64,000 nucleotides of DNA, from assembly GCF_037975245.1 (NCBI RefSeq), contig NC_092580.1:8158501-8222500 (forward strand), written 5' to 3'. The DNA comes from Apostichopus japonicus (lineage: Eukaryota > Echinodermata > Holothuroidea > Aspidochirotida > Stichopodidae). Each line of letters opens with the position of its first letter. The first letter of the stretch is position 1. The notes beneath the pieces were generated by a model. That model made no database searches. It saw nothing but the letters and a program-made list of their open reading frames with translations, and was not told the DNA's origin. Shown piece after piece: positions 24,474 to 38,046 of the stretch. The position numbers were made by a program, and so were the translations under genes.

Positions 24474-27400
24474 TGAATATTAATGAACCAGGTTTGATTT
24501 GTATACGAACAATCAGACCAATCACAATATGCATGCATATTAATGCTTTGTTTAAGTTCAGTAGATCAAGCTGTATGATTCTTCCTAATTAGACTTATTT
24601 ACTTCAAAGTAAGGTTTGGGTATTGTTTTTACCAGTCGAGTTTTGTGGCTAAAGTTGTCTCCTCAGTGAGACAGGAAACTGAAAAAAAATCAGAAATAAT
24701 TTATTGCTCGAGAAGGTTAAGTAGATTTAAGTAAATTACCACTGACAATCACACACACAGACAGTACTCCATTCTACCATATTTAACTTATCAATGTCCT
24801 GCTATCTGATGCAATTTAAATCTAGTTAACAACTGATGGAAGGTGAAACATCTCTAAGGGTTAGTTAGGACATGTACACATCTAACAGATCTAAGTATTT
24901 AACCATGAGGCTTTATAGAAATGAGGCTTTACTGGTCAAGCAAGTAGCATGTCATATCATTTTTAAAGTTTTTTAATCATGGTTTTCACACACTATTAAG
25001 TGATGTCTCCTTTTGCTTTCTTAAGTTGCCAAACTTTTATCTTTAATATCATCAACAAATTTATTGATTACATGTAGATAAAATTCAAAGAAAGGTAAGT
25101 TTGTTTATTTTGCATAAAGTATCCATCACAATCTTGCTTTTAGTTTTATTCAATTATTTAACAATCAGGTTTGAATAGTTCATGTTAGTTACTGTATATT
25201 ATTTTATCTTAAGCCAAATCCAAGTATTATAGTGGATTCCATAAGAATATAAATTTATAGCAACTAATGATTCAAATAGGAAATTTTTACATTCAGTAAC
25301 ATGCTAGACAAGAAAAATTTTTTTGACGGGTATTTTAAGCTTATTGCAATGATTGGCAAAATGTTTTTATACTATAATATCTGTGCAATTTGGTTTTTGC
25401 CAAAGTATGTGTATTATTATTATTGAACATCAAAAGTAACAATGACATGTGTTTCTGGACTCAGTCATCATTATCCTTCCATAATTCATAATTGCATACA
25501 TTAAGTCAAGTGTTTATCAGAAATAATGTCAGTGTCTAACCTAATGTCTTTAATTCTATTCACATTTTCTGTGTTGTTTGTGATCATGTGATGAGTAAAG
25601 TTTTGTTTCAATTAATTTCTTTGTGAACTGAATGCAATACCAATTCCTTTCATCTTACAATTTACTACAAGGAAAGGAACCTTACAGTATCACTGGTATA
25701 ATATTACACAATAACTCTGGGATGTTAAATGTTCGAATAACTTTAATTATGCAAATATTTCATAGAATACTGCCAGTGAAGTGTCATTTTATAATCTTTT
25801 GTTGATCATGGAACAAACTTCTGATACTCATCATTTTAGAGGCTTTTAAAAACTTATTTAACTGAGAAATAACTCCAGTATTAGTGAACATTACGTCACC
25901 ATTAACGCCGTCTAAAATTGTTACTGTTTTTAAGCTTTTAGTTTTCTAAAGAATAAAGAGAATTAGATCATATTTTAACTGTCATGGGTATTTTTATAAA
26001 TTTCTAGGAGACTTATGTAAGGTTTTTGCTGTAAGATATTTATCATATTTATTTGGTGGACAGGGAACGAGGCAAATTTTATTGTTTGTTAATGCTATGA
26101 ATAGAACAGAGTGTGAGAATGGCTGCAATCTGCTCTGACAGGACTCCTAACATATCAGTACTGTATGTAAGCAATCTATATTCATTATCATATCCATAAA
26201 TCAAATGTTGATCATTTCGTCTTCTTTTATCACTAATTATCAGTTTGTTACAAAGTGTGCCAACGATGGTATGTGTTTGTATTTTGTGAATGATTTGTTT
26301 ATAAACATAAGAAATATCCAGGGTGAATCTTACTGCAATTTTAAGCATTATACTGTCTTCCACAGTTTACACATACAGTATTCATACATATCAGTACTTT
26401 AAAGTTAGCATTTGATTTTTATCTTTAGTTCTCATTTTTCAATGTTACTTCTATTCTATAACTTTATAACTATAATTATCGGTATCTATAACTTTATACC
26501 CATATCAGGTGAATAAATATTCGGATGTTTTTTGCTGAAGCCTTTCTGGTATATGTCTTACAAGTTTCCTGTTTTATTTTCACATTATGTTATTGACTTT
26601 GTACATTTTTAACATGATGACTAGTAGTGTGGTAGTTAAATATATGATTACCCTGTGGTACAATATAATAACATGTTGAAAAATCATTACCGTGACAACA
26701 TAGTGTTCCTCAAATGTAACATTCAGCAGTCTTGTCTTGCCCTACCATAACAATAGCTCCATTTTCAGTTAATATCACAAGGGCTTACAGGTCCACATCA
26801 TGTGTAATTTTCTTCAGATTTTTCAATGATAAACTTGTCAATAATTGTACTATATTCATGTGAAGATATACTTGATGTATAGATAATATATGTAAATATA
26901 TATATGTATATATATATATATTACATGTACTAAAGAACATAATAAAAGACATAACACTTTAAATTTGTAGCTTCACTGCAAAGGATATAGTGTATTGGAA
27001 GCACCATTATCTATCTGTACAATTAATATAAATGGAATGTGGGGATAATTGAAGGCACACGAAAAATGTCAATATTTCTGGAATTTTTGGCCATCTTCCA
27101 ATAAATTGGCCAGAAATCTTTAATAATACCACATTCATCATTTACGGCAACCATGAAATACATTTACAGCTTATTTACATATCTTACAAGACAAGTTGGT
27201 ATTCTCCATTCATATTATCAGATTTTCACAGCCTTTAAAGAAGGTATTCTACTGGACCAGAGTGTAGAGGGTTAAGATGTCTTGGTTTAGGTTATATTCT
27301 GTACAAAATGCATTCTATAATCAGACACTCTATAATCAGAAACATGTTATATTTCTATTATTATTCTGATTTTATCTACGTTTCAAACAAACTTTCTTTT

Positions 27401-27610
27401 CATAAGTCATCAATTTACTTAGACAAAGGGAGGATAAGGAAGTTTCTTAATTACTTACATCTCAAGACACTATACAAACATCCAGTAGGATATGGTCGTT
27501 AGAGGTAACAGATAATTAAGATTTGTTTTAAGTCAGTCAGGAAATTAATTACAAATACAGGAGTACTCCCATGATCTATGCCTTTAATAATGGATATCTT
27601 TGCTCTATAC
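24474..27610. other. Dehydrogenase 3' UTR and intergenic DNA
   Basis: AT-rich DNA after the stop codon at 24471-24473. Candidate poly-A signals AATAAA occur at 25952-25957 and further on; which is used cannot be told. A short TA-rich run is near 26890-26925. No gene is recognised. Confidence 0.5.
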
Positions 27611-27979
27611 CAGGGGTGGGCAACCTACGGCCCGCGGGCCACATGCGGCCCGCCGATGATTTGTTTGCGGCCCGTGAGAATTCTCCAGATAAAGAAAAAA
27701 ATCAATCTATATTACATCATCACAAAAAACGAGCTAGCTGCTAAGAATTTATCGGCATTAATGATGCTGTCAGGCAGGTCTATTATCCCCATTAATTATC
27801 AACTGTAATGTATTGACATTATGTTTTTGTGAATAGAGATTAAGAACACACACCTATTGCTTGAAAGTCCTCAGAATCAAAGGTTTGATATCAGCAGCAG
27901 GTCGTTAGTAAGGTGCGGCCCAGTCAATTTTTCACCCCTTATATCTGGCCCATTCATTCAAAAAGGTTGCCCACCCCTG
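27611..27979. mobile_element. hAT-type MITE, 369 bp, TSD CTCTATAC
   Basis: Ends CAGGGGTGGGCAACCT and AGGTTGCCCACCCCTG (15 of 16 bases pair, with one A-A mismatch), flanked by identical CTCTATAC at 27603-27610 and 27980-27987. Near both ends are GCGGCCC-type motifs. The terminal sequence is of the widespread hAT (Charlie-like) kind. No coding capacity. A partial copy lies in the other orientation at 57520-57770. Confidence 0.95.
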
Positions 27980-28556
27980 CTCTATACACTGGCTTATAGT
28001 ATGCTATAGTTTCATAAGCAAAATGAGGAATCACATCTCAATGAAGACTCATTAGGCTTGTATTTAACATTGCATTACATAAAAAGGAAACTTAAAGAAA
28101 AAGGGGACATAAATAAATAAATTAAATGCTGGGTTTTGAAGGACTCATTAGAAGGCACATTTCTTGACAATTGCTTTAAGTGGTCAGTTTATGTAGTCTA
28201 ATTCATCAATTATTAGTTATTATTATTACACACAGGTATTTGCTTGTTTAGAACCACCTCAGTATGTGATATAACTGTGATCAATCGGTGAAATAAATTT
28301 GTTAGCATAGGTCTAAATGTTGTAAATACCATTCGAGTTCAGTATGCAGCGATAAACCGAACACAAACTGGAGGAGGAGTGAATAATGAAAGCATCCATC
28401 ATTTAACCTGCAGTTAAGCTCACTGTGACCAATCAGAATACAGTTTGTGGAGACATCAAACACATTCCACACTTTGGATTCCCAGAATGTCATTATAATC
28501 CTTCTGACTTTATGATATGTGATTCCTGAGATGGGCGAGGGCTGGTGGGTCCAGCA

Positions 28557-31500
28557 TCAGTCTGTAGGGCGGACCTGTAGAGTAATCTTCTGTTGGTTGT
28601 CAAGGACCTCTCGCAGCTTGTTCTCTGTCATGGTCAATCGCTGTTCAAGAATGTTAACCGTCTGCAGTCAGGAAAGATAACATGAGAGATTTGTGGCTTA
28701 GAGTTCACAGCTCTATTTAAGTAGCTCTAGGCTGATTATTACAGCAATCAGTAGTATCATTACAACCAGCTCTAAGCTGATTATAACAGCAATCTGTAGT
28801 ATCATTACAACCAGCTCTAGGCTGATTATAACAGCAATCAGTAGTATCAATACAACCAGCTCTAGGCTGATTATAACAGCAATCAGTAGTATCATTGCAA
28901 CCAGCTCTAAGCTGATTATAACAGCAAGCATCAATACCATTACAACCAGCTCTAGATTAATCAGCAATCATTAGTATCATTACAACCAGCTCTAGGCTGA
29001 TTATAACAGTAATCAATAGTATCATTACAACCAGCTCTAGGCTCATTATAACTGCAATCAATAGTATCATTACAACCAGCTCTAGGCTGTTTATAACAGC
29101 AAGCATTAACACCATTACAACCAGCTCTAGGTTAATCAGCAATCATTAATATCATTACAACCAGCTCTAGGCTTATCAGCAGTCATTACTATCATTACAA
29201 CCAGCTCTAGGCTGATCAGCAATCATTATATCATTACCAGCTCTAGGCTGATCAGAAATCATTACTATCATTACAACCAGCTCTAGGCTGATCAGCAATC
29301 ATTAGTATCATTACAACCAGCTCTAGGCTGATCAGCAATCATTAATATCATTACTACCAGCTCTAGACTGATCAGCAATCATTACTAGATCTCACCCTTA
29401 CCTGGGTTAGGACATCTAATTGGCCCACAATGTTTTCAAGAGTCTTTGCCAGACCAGCAGGCATCTCTTTAACTTCTAGGGGTACGGTAGTTGCCTCTCC
29501 CCCTGGAGTTCTCTCAGAGTGTAAATGCCTTGTCTCTATATCACCTGATGTTATATCTAAGCCATGAAGACTGGCTCCCACTGATGACTCAGAACCGCCA
29601 TTCTGAAGTAAAACGAGAAACTGACGGTCAGCCCAATAACGAACAAATGAACGAATATATCCAGACTTTATTAACTTACATACACATAACATACACATTA
29701 ACATATTCAGAGGTTTGAACCTTCCCTCAGGTAAAGTTGAAGGTTTAGTCTTGCATGAGGCTAATGCCTCCTCACATGACTTTACAACTTAACCCCTGGT
29801 CATTGGTAACTTGTCACACCCACACACCAAAGTGTGCACAATTCAATCAATCTCTCCTGGGGCACCACAGTGCACCACAACCATGTGTCCCCCGGGGGAC
29901 TTCCCATAGGGTGCAGCCACAAACCGGCGCACGCAACTATATTTACAAGTTACCTCGCAGGTCCCCATTTATACACCTGGGTGAAGAGAGGCAATGGAGA
30001 TAAAGCGCCTTGCCCAAGGACACAACGCAATGATCTGGCCAGGGCTCGAACCTGTAATCCTTAGATCTCAAGTCCACTGCCTTAACCACTTGACCACAAC
30101 GCCCTCCGTAAACTGTCTTCCCCCTTCTTTCCTGTCTTCCATTCAAAGAATTTGTTTACAAGTTTGTTATCAGCACCTCCCATCAGGAAACTATAATTAT
30201 TACTAACCCCACTAGCCTGGTTCAGAATCACTTAATGCCTTCAGTATGACTGTTTCTAGGAAATTAATCATTGTCATTTACAGTATGCACCGTATCTCAA
30301 AAGTTAGAAGACGTTTATTCAAAAATGCACCCATTTTCATCATTGACAACAACCTTTTAGCCTTTCTGCTAACGAAGAACTTTCCATCACAACCACAAAC
30401 CACATAATATTATTTTATGATACATGGAAATACTGACAGGGAAGCCTCTGCAAATATAGAATATGAAAAACACAGCATATAATCAGGCAGGTGAGACGAT
30501 CATTGCCAAAGACTTGTGACTACTTCCAAAACAGCAATTATTAAAAATATTACTATAAATATGATATATTTATTAAATGTACTCACTCGATGCTGAGAGA
30601 AGAGAGCTGGGCCGAGGTTAGTGACCGTTGGTGTTTTATTGGTCATGTCCCTAGGTTCTGTGTGTGTGTTGACCTCTGACCCTAGAGGTCGCACCGCTTG
30701 CCGATACATGGGCGATCTAGGGTGTATATCATGAATGTGTGGAGCTGGCTGCACCTGAGATCTAGCTTTGTGAGATTGTAGAACTTCGTTGTAATCAATT
30801 TTATCAAAGTTAGTCTTCCAGACCAAAACCTGTAAAGAAGATCAAATAAAGTTTCAAAACCCAAGGCAAGGGAATTCATCCTGCACATCACATTGGGCAT
30901 AAACGCTACTTTCTGCAATGCTTTAATGGTGCCATAACAACAAACTAGTATTTCTATATTACAAATTCTGTTGAAAGGCACCAAGCCATTAAGGAAAGAG
31001 TAAGGGCCACCATGCTTGTAGCTGTTGCTGTTTAATCAGCTCTTGAATTCCTACATTCATATTGTTGACAAAACTTTTCACAGAAATCATTTTGCACATG
31101 CATGTTTTGAACCTTGTATTTTGGTTTAAATTCCAGATTCACAAATATCAGAGATGTCATACATACTTGCTCATCTGCTCCACCAGATGCAAAATGTTCT
31201 CCGTTCCTAGAAAAGCTGACAGCAGTAGCTGGACCCTAAAAATGACATGAAAATGGAAACTTATGGATCCAACAATTTATCACAATGGATTTATAACAAG
31301 CAACAATTGGAGGATCATGTAAAACATGTTACTAAAAACACTATTGGCTGGGCTCATAGGATTCAGCGACTTGTTTCATTGGGAACAATTCTTACTTTAG
31401 AGAGCTGAGGGAAGACTTCCATACATAGATACTCTAAAGAGGTCACCTATATAACAGTACACATCTAATATAACACTCTAGTAATACATCTTGAGGTGGC

Positions 31501-34500
31501 AGTCACAAATTGGATTTATTCATTTACTGCAAGTTGTTTCCCCTGGGTTCTGGTTTAGGAAAAGGGAAAATGGGGGGGGGGGATGGTGTAACTCTCCGGT
31601 TCAGCAATACTTCAATGCAACTGAGTTTGTGATTTACCTGATGCCCATGCAGAGTGTAAAATAATCTCCCTTCCAATAGATCAAGAATCTTTAGGGTTGC
31701 GTCGTTGGATGCTGTGATTAGGTAGTTGCCACTTGGATGAAATGAGAGGCTGTTCACTGCTCCAGAATGAGCTGTCATAAAATCATAAAATGAATGATAA
31801 CATATATGTTCTCTACTGGCCAATAAAGGACATTCACGTAGTTAATAGAATATCTCATGTACACCCATTTTGCAGAATTCCTTTGAAAACCAATTAATCC
31901 AAACAGTCAGGTCTCATAACATTATCAGTTAAAAAAACAGAATAAATACATGGCGTGACAGTTCACTTTGCACTCATATTGGTTCACTTTCCACTAGAAA
32001 TATATACTATTGAACATTCCAATATACATTACAGTGCACTATGTTGCTGTATATTAGAACTGGTGGATTACAAAATTTAAACGTTTGCTTCCCAGATAAC
32101 CTCAGACAGAACAAGATAATTCAACGTTATTTCTGAGAAAGTAAACAAACAAACACGCTTTAGACATTCTTTTTTACCGAGGAGTATTAAGCTTTTGAAT
32201 TGTCACATAACTAGATGATAGTTTTATCATATTTTTGTATATATATATATATTGCATATTTTTAAGCTGCGGATTCCATTTTATTATGTCTTCATTTTAT
32301 GATTGATATCAATAAAATTTTACTTTAATTTACTTTACTTGTATGGATGGAGTTCACATTTGATATTAGTCTTACCTTGATAATGTTGTAGTAATTTATT
32401 CATTCTTATGTCCCAAACTTTAACTGTACTGTCAGTGCCTGCTGCTGCTATACATGTACCACTAGGGTGGAAGGCTACAGAATGAACAAATCTGGTAAAA
32501 CAAAACAGAATGGGAAAATACTTAGAAGATGAAAGACAGTATTTATGAATGATATGAGAGAACACACAACCTACAGTATACACTGTCTGTTATGGCAACC
32601 AATTGGCTCTCTTACAGCAGGTTAATTTACATAACACTGTGACCATGGCTCTATGTATTTAGATAGATTAGAATGCTATATACTGTAGCTCTTCAATCTT
32701 AAGATGTCTTTCATGCAACCTGGTTGCATTTCATTACTGAAAATCTGGTGCACTTAACACCATCTTCCCACTTACACCATCTTCTAAAATTATGGGTTGT
32801 GCACCAAAAATGGGTCACTAAGATAAAAGAGTGGCATGCAAGCCAGTATGATACTTTATGAGTCATCGCTAGCTTATAGAAATCAGAACATAGGTTGCTA
32901 AAGTGAGGTTTGAGATGCAGTGATTTATATGTGGTGTTATTAAGGGCATGTTACTAACATCACTGATCCATGTAATAGAAATGATATCTAGAGGTCTTCT
33001 AAGATGGCGTAGTCACTTGACAAACCACGATAGTCCAGAGTTTTATATGCAAATGAGAAGGACATGTGGGTGCATATGTTACAAAAGTAATGTATGCATA
33101 TGGCATTATTAGATATTGTGTTTCGAAAGCAACAGATTTTGGTAATAAACAACAAAGTATGTTTGAGTTTAAGCACTTGTGTGGTGGGAGACCTTACATG
33201 TGAACAGAATGGGCTGTTTTAAGCCTATTTACATCAAACAGGGTAACACTACTGTACTTAAAAGCAATTTGTCTGCCAAAATATTCCCATGCATAATTGT
33301 CAAGCAGCAGTTAAAAGAACACCAACTGTTAAAACAATAAACAATGAAACAAGTCTAACGCCACCAGGACATGACTCATAATTTATGTGTTTGAATTAAA
33401 TCCTGGAGCATTGTCACAATGTTACCCTGACTTACCCTCCATGCATGCTACTTACCCTCCATGCTCAAAGAATGTGTGGATACATTCCTTACTATTCCGG
33501 TCCCAGAGTTTTATGGTTTTATCGTCACTACCAGACACAATTAGTCTTCCATCCGGTGACCATTTAGCACATCTGACCCAGTTCATGTGTTGACTCAACG
33601 AAAACTGAAACTTCTGACGATGAACGGTCCAAACCTGAAGATGATGGTATTTTACCAAGTGAGCATTCTCTCTAAAGCAGCAGCATGCTCAGTGTAATAC
33701 AAATACATTACTGTACCTTGCTATGAATATATCTTAAAAGTTAGCAGGGTTATATGGTATCTTCTCTTTGTGTACAATTTAATGTCACCTGGTTAAAAGA
33801 ATCAATATTCTAATCAAGACACAGGAAAACACAACACATATGATTTGATGTTTGACAGCGGGTAATAGTGACATTAAATGTAAAACACACAGACTCCAAT
33901 AGGAGTTTACTCTGAATAAACTGAATATTAACATCAGCCACACCTCAGGATCTGATCTAGTTGTTATTATTTGTGTTAATCCTTCCTTTATTAAGTAACA
34001 GTTGGCTACTAAGTTTACCTGACTAAGGAATGTTTTAGTTTATTTTAAATACCATTCTGGTTTACACTGGAATAGAATTTGCAGTAGTTTGTATCAACAG
34101 ACCACAGTGTCTTTTCAAGTGTTGAATTTAGACATAAAGCTCTCCATCTATATATCAATGCCTTTTAAATGTTACTTTATCTTCTCTGGTTCAAACTACC
34201 CCACACCCTGCCACTCACTTCTCCACTATCATCACTTACCTATAGGAAGAAATCTCTTGCCACTGGCATGACCTCTGTTAAATTTAAACTTTGTAGCACA
34301 CCTCTGTGAGACTCAACTGCAACCCCCTCCCCCCCCCACACACCTTAATTTATGGACACTGGACCTACTTCTTTCAAATGTTACATTACCTTTAGTGTCT
34401 TATCATCTGAACATGTCAACAAATGTTGGCCATCACTGGAGAATTGAACACTACGTACTGTTGCTGTATGTGCTTTGAACACAGTGGATTCTCCTTTCCT

Positions 34501-37500
34501 GTGAGGAATGAAAAAATCAACAGTGCACTAAAACTCAACATCTTTACCACTTCTTCAAGAGAAGTAAAACCCAAAGAAAGTTATGTCATTAATTTAAAGG
34601 TTTAGTCACTCACAAACAAGTGAGCATGTTGTTTTTGGACTGTTTTATAGCGTGTACTTCACGCATGTATTGGCATACGAAAACATCTCACAAATTTATG
34701 TACCAAGACATTAACTCAATGTTTAGTGTAGCTGTTGGTATAGTGAACTTTCAAACAAAGTATGAACCACTGATGCCTGATACATGTATGCAGTTAGTAT
34801 CAAATGGGTTCTTAACCATTGTTATCTCAATGGGGATAGCTTGTTCTATTTCAATCAATTTGTTTCCTACTCAGAGATTTGTGAAAGAAAGAATATCTCC
34901 CGCTTTCTACTTCACACAATTGGCTGTTTCTGTAACTACTGTTTACCCTATGTATTGTTGGATTTTGCAATATATATTTAAAATGCAACTTTTTTTTCAT
35001 TCAGAAATGCAGACAAGTCAATGCGTCTAAATGTACATTACAACTTGTGCTTTGTACATGTACATGTTTGAAAGATGGTTGAAATAATAAGAAAATTCAG
35101 AATACTCACACACTAGGGATCCATAACCTGACAGTTTTGTCTCTAGATGCTGATGCAACCAGGTGACCAGAAGGAGAAAAATGAACTGCCAGTACAGCAT
35201 CCTAGAAATGAGATTAGAAAGCAGATGTTGGCTACTTTCATCTGACATTGTTTCCGTTATGATAGCTTGATGCTTTATTATTACATCTGGTTTCATTCTG
35301 TTTGACAAATGATGTAGAGAAAATTTACCCAGAGTTTGGTTTCTTCAATCCCTAACGACTGCACGGTTGTCTACATCTTCTCGATTCCAATACATCTTTT
35401 GCAACAACAATACACCTCATTGGTTAAGTTCATTCTCTCTCAATATAGATCTACTATAAATAAATCAGTCTCTTAATTCAGTGTGTACCTTTTTATCATT
35501 CATTTATCCCCAATTCAAACGCATTTATGCACATTAATTAATTACTGCCATACCCAAGAAAAGACTGACCTTATGTCCAACAAAACGAAAGGCTCTCATC
35601 TGAGCCTTAAAATTCCAGACCATAAGACAGGAGTCCATACCTCCTGATGCTATAGAAGGAATGAAGGAATTTTACAGTAGTTAAATCATATTTCTGGGTA
35701 TTAACCAATACATGAAAGCAGTTGGCTGCAGTACATGCAGTTGCCACAAACACTCAAGCTACAAACATTACAGTATCTCAAGATAACATCACCCAGTGAA
35801 CTATGATTATACCCAGTGTACTATGATTTTACCCAGTGTACTATGTCTATACCCAGTGTACTATGCCCTTACCTAGTGTACTATGATTTTACCCAGTGTA
35901 CTATGTTTATACGGGTGTACTATGCCCTTATACAGTGTACTATGACTTTACCCAGTGTTCTATGACCTTCCCATGTATACTGTCACCTTTACCCAGTGTA
36001 CTATGATTTTACCCAGTGTACTATGATTATACCCATGTACTATGAGTTTACCCATTTTACCCAGTGTGCTTTAAATTTTACAGTGTGCTATGATTATACC
36101 CAGTGTTCTATGACTTTACCCAGTGTACTTTGATTTTACCCAGTGTACTATGATTACTGTATACCCAGTGTACTATGATTATACCCAGTGTACTATACCC
36201 TTACCTAGTGTTCTATGACTTTACCCAGTGTACTTTAATTTTACCCAGTGTACTACGTTTATACCCAGTGTACTATGCCCTTACCTAGTGTACTATGCCC
36301 TAAACCAGTGTACTATGATTTTACCCAGTGTACTATGTTTATACCCAGTGAACTATGCCCTTACCTAGTGTATTATGATTTTACCCAGTGTACTATGATT
36401 TTACCCCCGAGGTGTACTATGATTTTACCCAGTGTTCTATCACCTTCCCATGTATACTGTCTTTACCTTTACCCAGTGTACTATCATCTTACCCAATTGC
36501 TTCATGTTGGGATTGAAATCCACACTAGTGACAGTGTCTCTGTGTCCTTTATAGTTCCGTTCAAGAGTAGGATCCTCCTGGAAAATTGAAGAATGTGATC
36601 ATTAACTGAAAACAATATCAAGTTTAACTACCTATTCATCTTATTGTGTTATATATGTATGTACACAGACTCAATGAATCAGAAGCAATTTTCTTTAAAG
36701 CACCCATTTGATTTTGACCAACAATTTGACCAACTTACTGAACAACCATTGCTCAAACTAAGTTTACAAATTGATCAAACAAGACATCCTTGGCCCTGAT
36801 TGCATGTTTATGAGCACATAGCTTGTGCTTAGTAAGTTATCAGTACTTTATTCCTCCAGACATACAAACAATATTAATCATACAAACTTAGGCAAATTGG
36901 AACATGTGGAAAAAAAGTCACCATAATTATAATTGAAATAAACAAATCGAGCAAATTTTGTTATAAGATTTGTTATGACAATAAAACATTTATCAAAACT
37001 GACAAAAAAGGACCGTTATCATATCCACTGATATTAAATTGGTTTAAATAACAATACCAAAGAGACAGTAAAATTTATACACATGTATATATCTTGCACA
37101 AGCAGTTGAAAACCACAACATTACGTCTTTTCATTGGTCTGAAATTTACATGTCTCTGACTAAAGCAATATAACATGTCTATCACACAAACCAGGGACAT
37201 ATATACCCTATCCACACCTCTAAAGAGCTATACCTTGGCCTTAATGCAAGAATAAGAGTTATTACTACAGTGTCATTATGGTGCAAGCTAACTGCACACT
37301 TACTGGGACAAGTTGAAATGCTGCACCGACATATACACCGACAGGTACATATTGTAGGTGAAATATTGCACCAGTGTTCTGCCTTGAGTATGTTAGATAC
37401 AGTAAGTTAATGTTAGTTGGCTGCATGTTTTCACAGGTTGAATTAAGGTACTTCGATGATAAAAAAAAATAGAACAAGCAAGCCTTGTAGGACTAAATGA

Positions 37501-38046
37501 GTGAGTTGCACAACACCACTTCTAAAGTGCTTGTGTAAGTAAAATGGGGACCAACCAGAAAATGGAAGAGTTCTGTGAATAATTGCAGAATACAATAAGT
37601 GATAATGGAATCAACACCTAGAGCTAGGCCTATACCTGTTAGAATGTCTTAAACATGCCTAGAACCAGCATGGTCTGTTCTAATGAATAAGCAGATACTT
37701 TAGAATAAACTGTTTAATATGCATTGTTAAGGAATAAGGGTAGGCCTAAGGTCATATTGTTTAAGTATATATGTGCCATGTAAGTGTTAATAGGCCTATA
37801 ACATAATGAATTCAAAAGCATTTTTTTTGACAAAGGCTAGCCTACAACCATATATGAGTAACATTTCTGATTAACAGCCGAGTATTCTGCCTGCATAATA
37901 ATATTCATTGCAATAATGTTGAACAAAATAATAATCATGTAATATTCTTAAGCCCAATTGCATGAAACATAAATTTGTATTGTATAGCCCAAGTACTAAT
38001 AAAGACATTACTACAGGGCAGTTATTCTTACCAGAACACTAGCCAT
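28557..38046 (-). CDS. POC1: POC1 centriolar protein homologue (WD40 repeats, C-terminal coiled coil)
   Basis: Twelve exons on the minus strand: 38032-38046, 36493-36577, 35570-35649, 35110-35201, 34390-34498, 33456-33634, 32376-32491, 31638-31771, 31167-31235, 30587-30829, 29402-29602, 28557-28661. All phases agree; 475 aa (human POC1B is ~478). POC1 proteins sit in the centriole and basal body wall and support centriole length, integrity and ciliogenesis. After MASVL and [14 protein letters not shown], about seven WD40 repeats run from residue ~14 to ~298 (for example [53 protein letters not shown]). A polar linker follows, then the POC1 signature [17 protein letters not shown] (425-441) leading into a coiled coil ([20 protein letters not shown]). 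A versus B paralogue is not decided; a single invertebrate POC1 is likely. Introns carry minisatellites and a SINE. Confidence 0.96.
28713..29390. repeat. 45-bp minisatellite in the last POC1 intron
   Basis: Unit contains TACAACCAGCTCTAGGCTGA followed by TTATAACAGCAATCAGTAGTATCAT-like sequence. A 39-bp variant lacking TTATAA dominates from about 29125 on. About 16 copies fill almost the whole intron between exons 11 and 12, stopping about 12 bp before exon 11. Frames open on the minus strand are repetitive artefacts. Confidence 0.93.
29740..30108 (-). mobile_element. tRNA-derived SINE in POC1 intron 10
   Basis: On the minus strand the element starts at GCGTTGTGGTCAAGTGG near 30102. It has a pol III A box (TGGTCAAGTGG) and a B box (GGTTCGAGCC) about 45 bp downstream, in a Leu/Ser-tRNA-like head. 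The body contains CCTTGGGCAAGGCGCTTTA and CCCAGGTGTATAAATGGGG, motifs I know from SINEs of many marine invertebrates. It is transcribed in the same direction as POC1. The 3' end near 29740 and its target-site duplication are not certain. Confidence 0.82.
35788..36490. repeat. ~20-bp minisatellite in POC1 intron 2
   Basis: Unit ACCCAGTGTACTATGATTTT with common variants ending TTTATA or CCCTT, about 30 copies. It abuts the exon 2 donor (36487-36492) so closely that the TTACCC of the array overlaps the splice site itself. Confidence 0.93.

Noticed and set aside
28713-29142. Hydrophobic repeated frames on the minus strand
   Set aside because: By-product of the 45-bp minisatellite in the last POC1 intron.
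36248-36589. 113-codon plus-strand frame
   Set aside because: Runs through the ~20-bp minisatellite and then antisense to POC1 exon 2.
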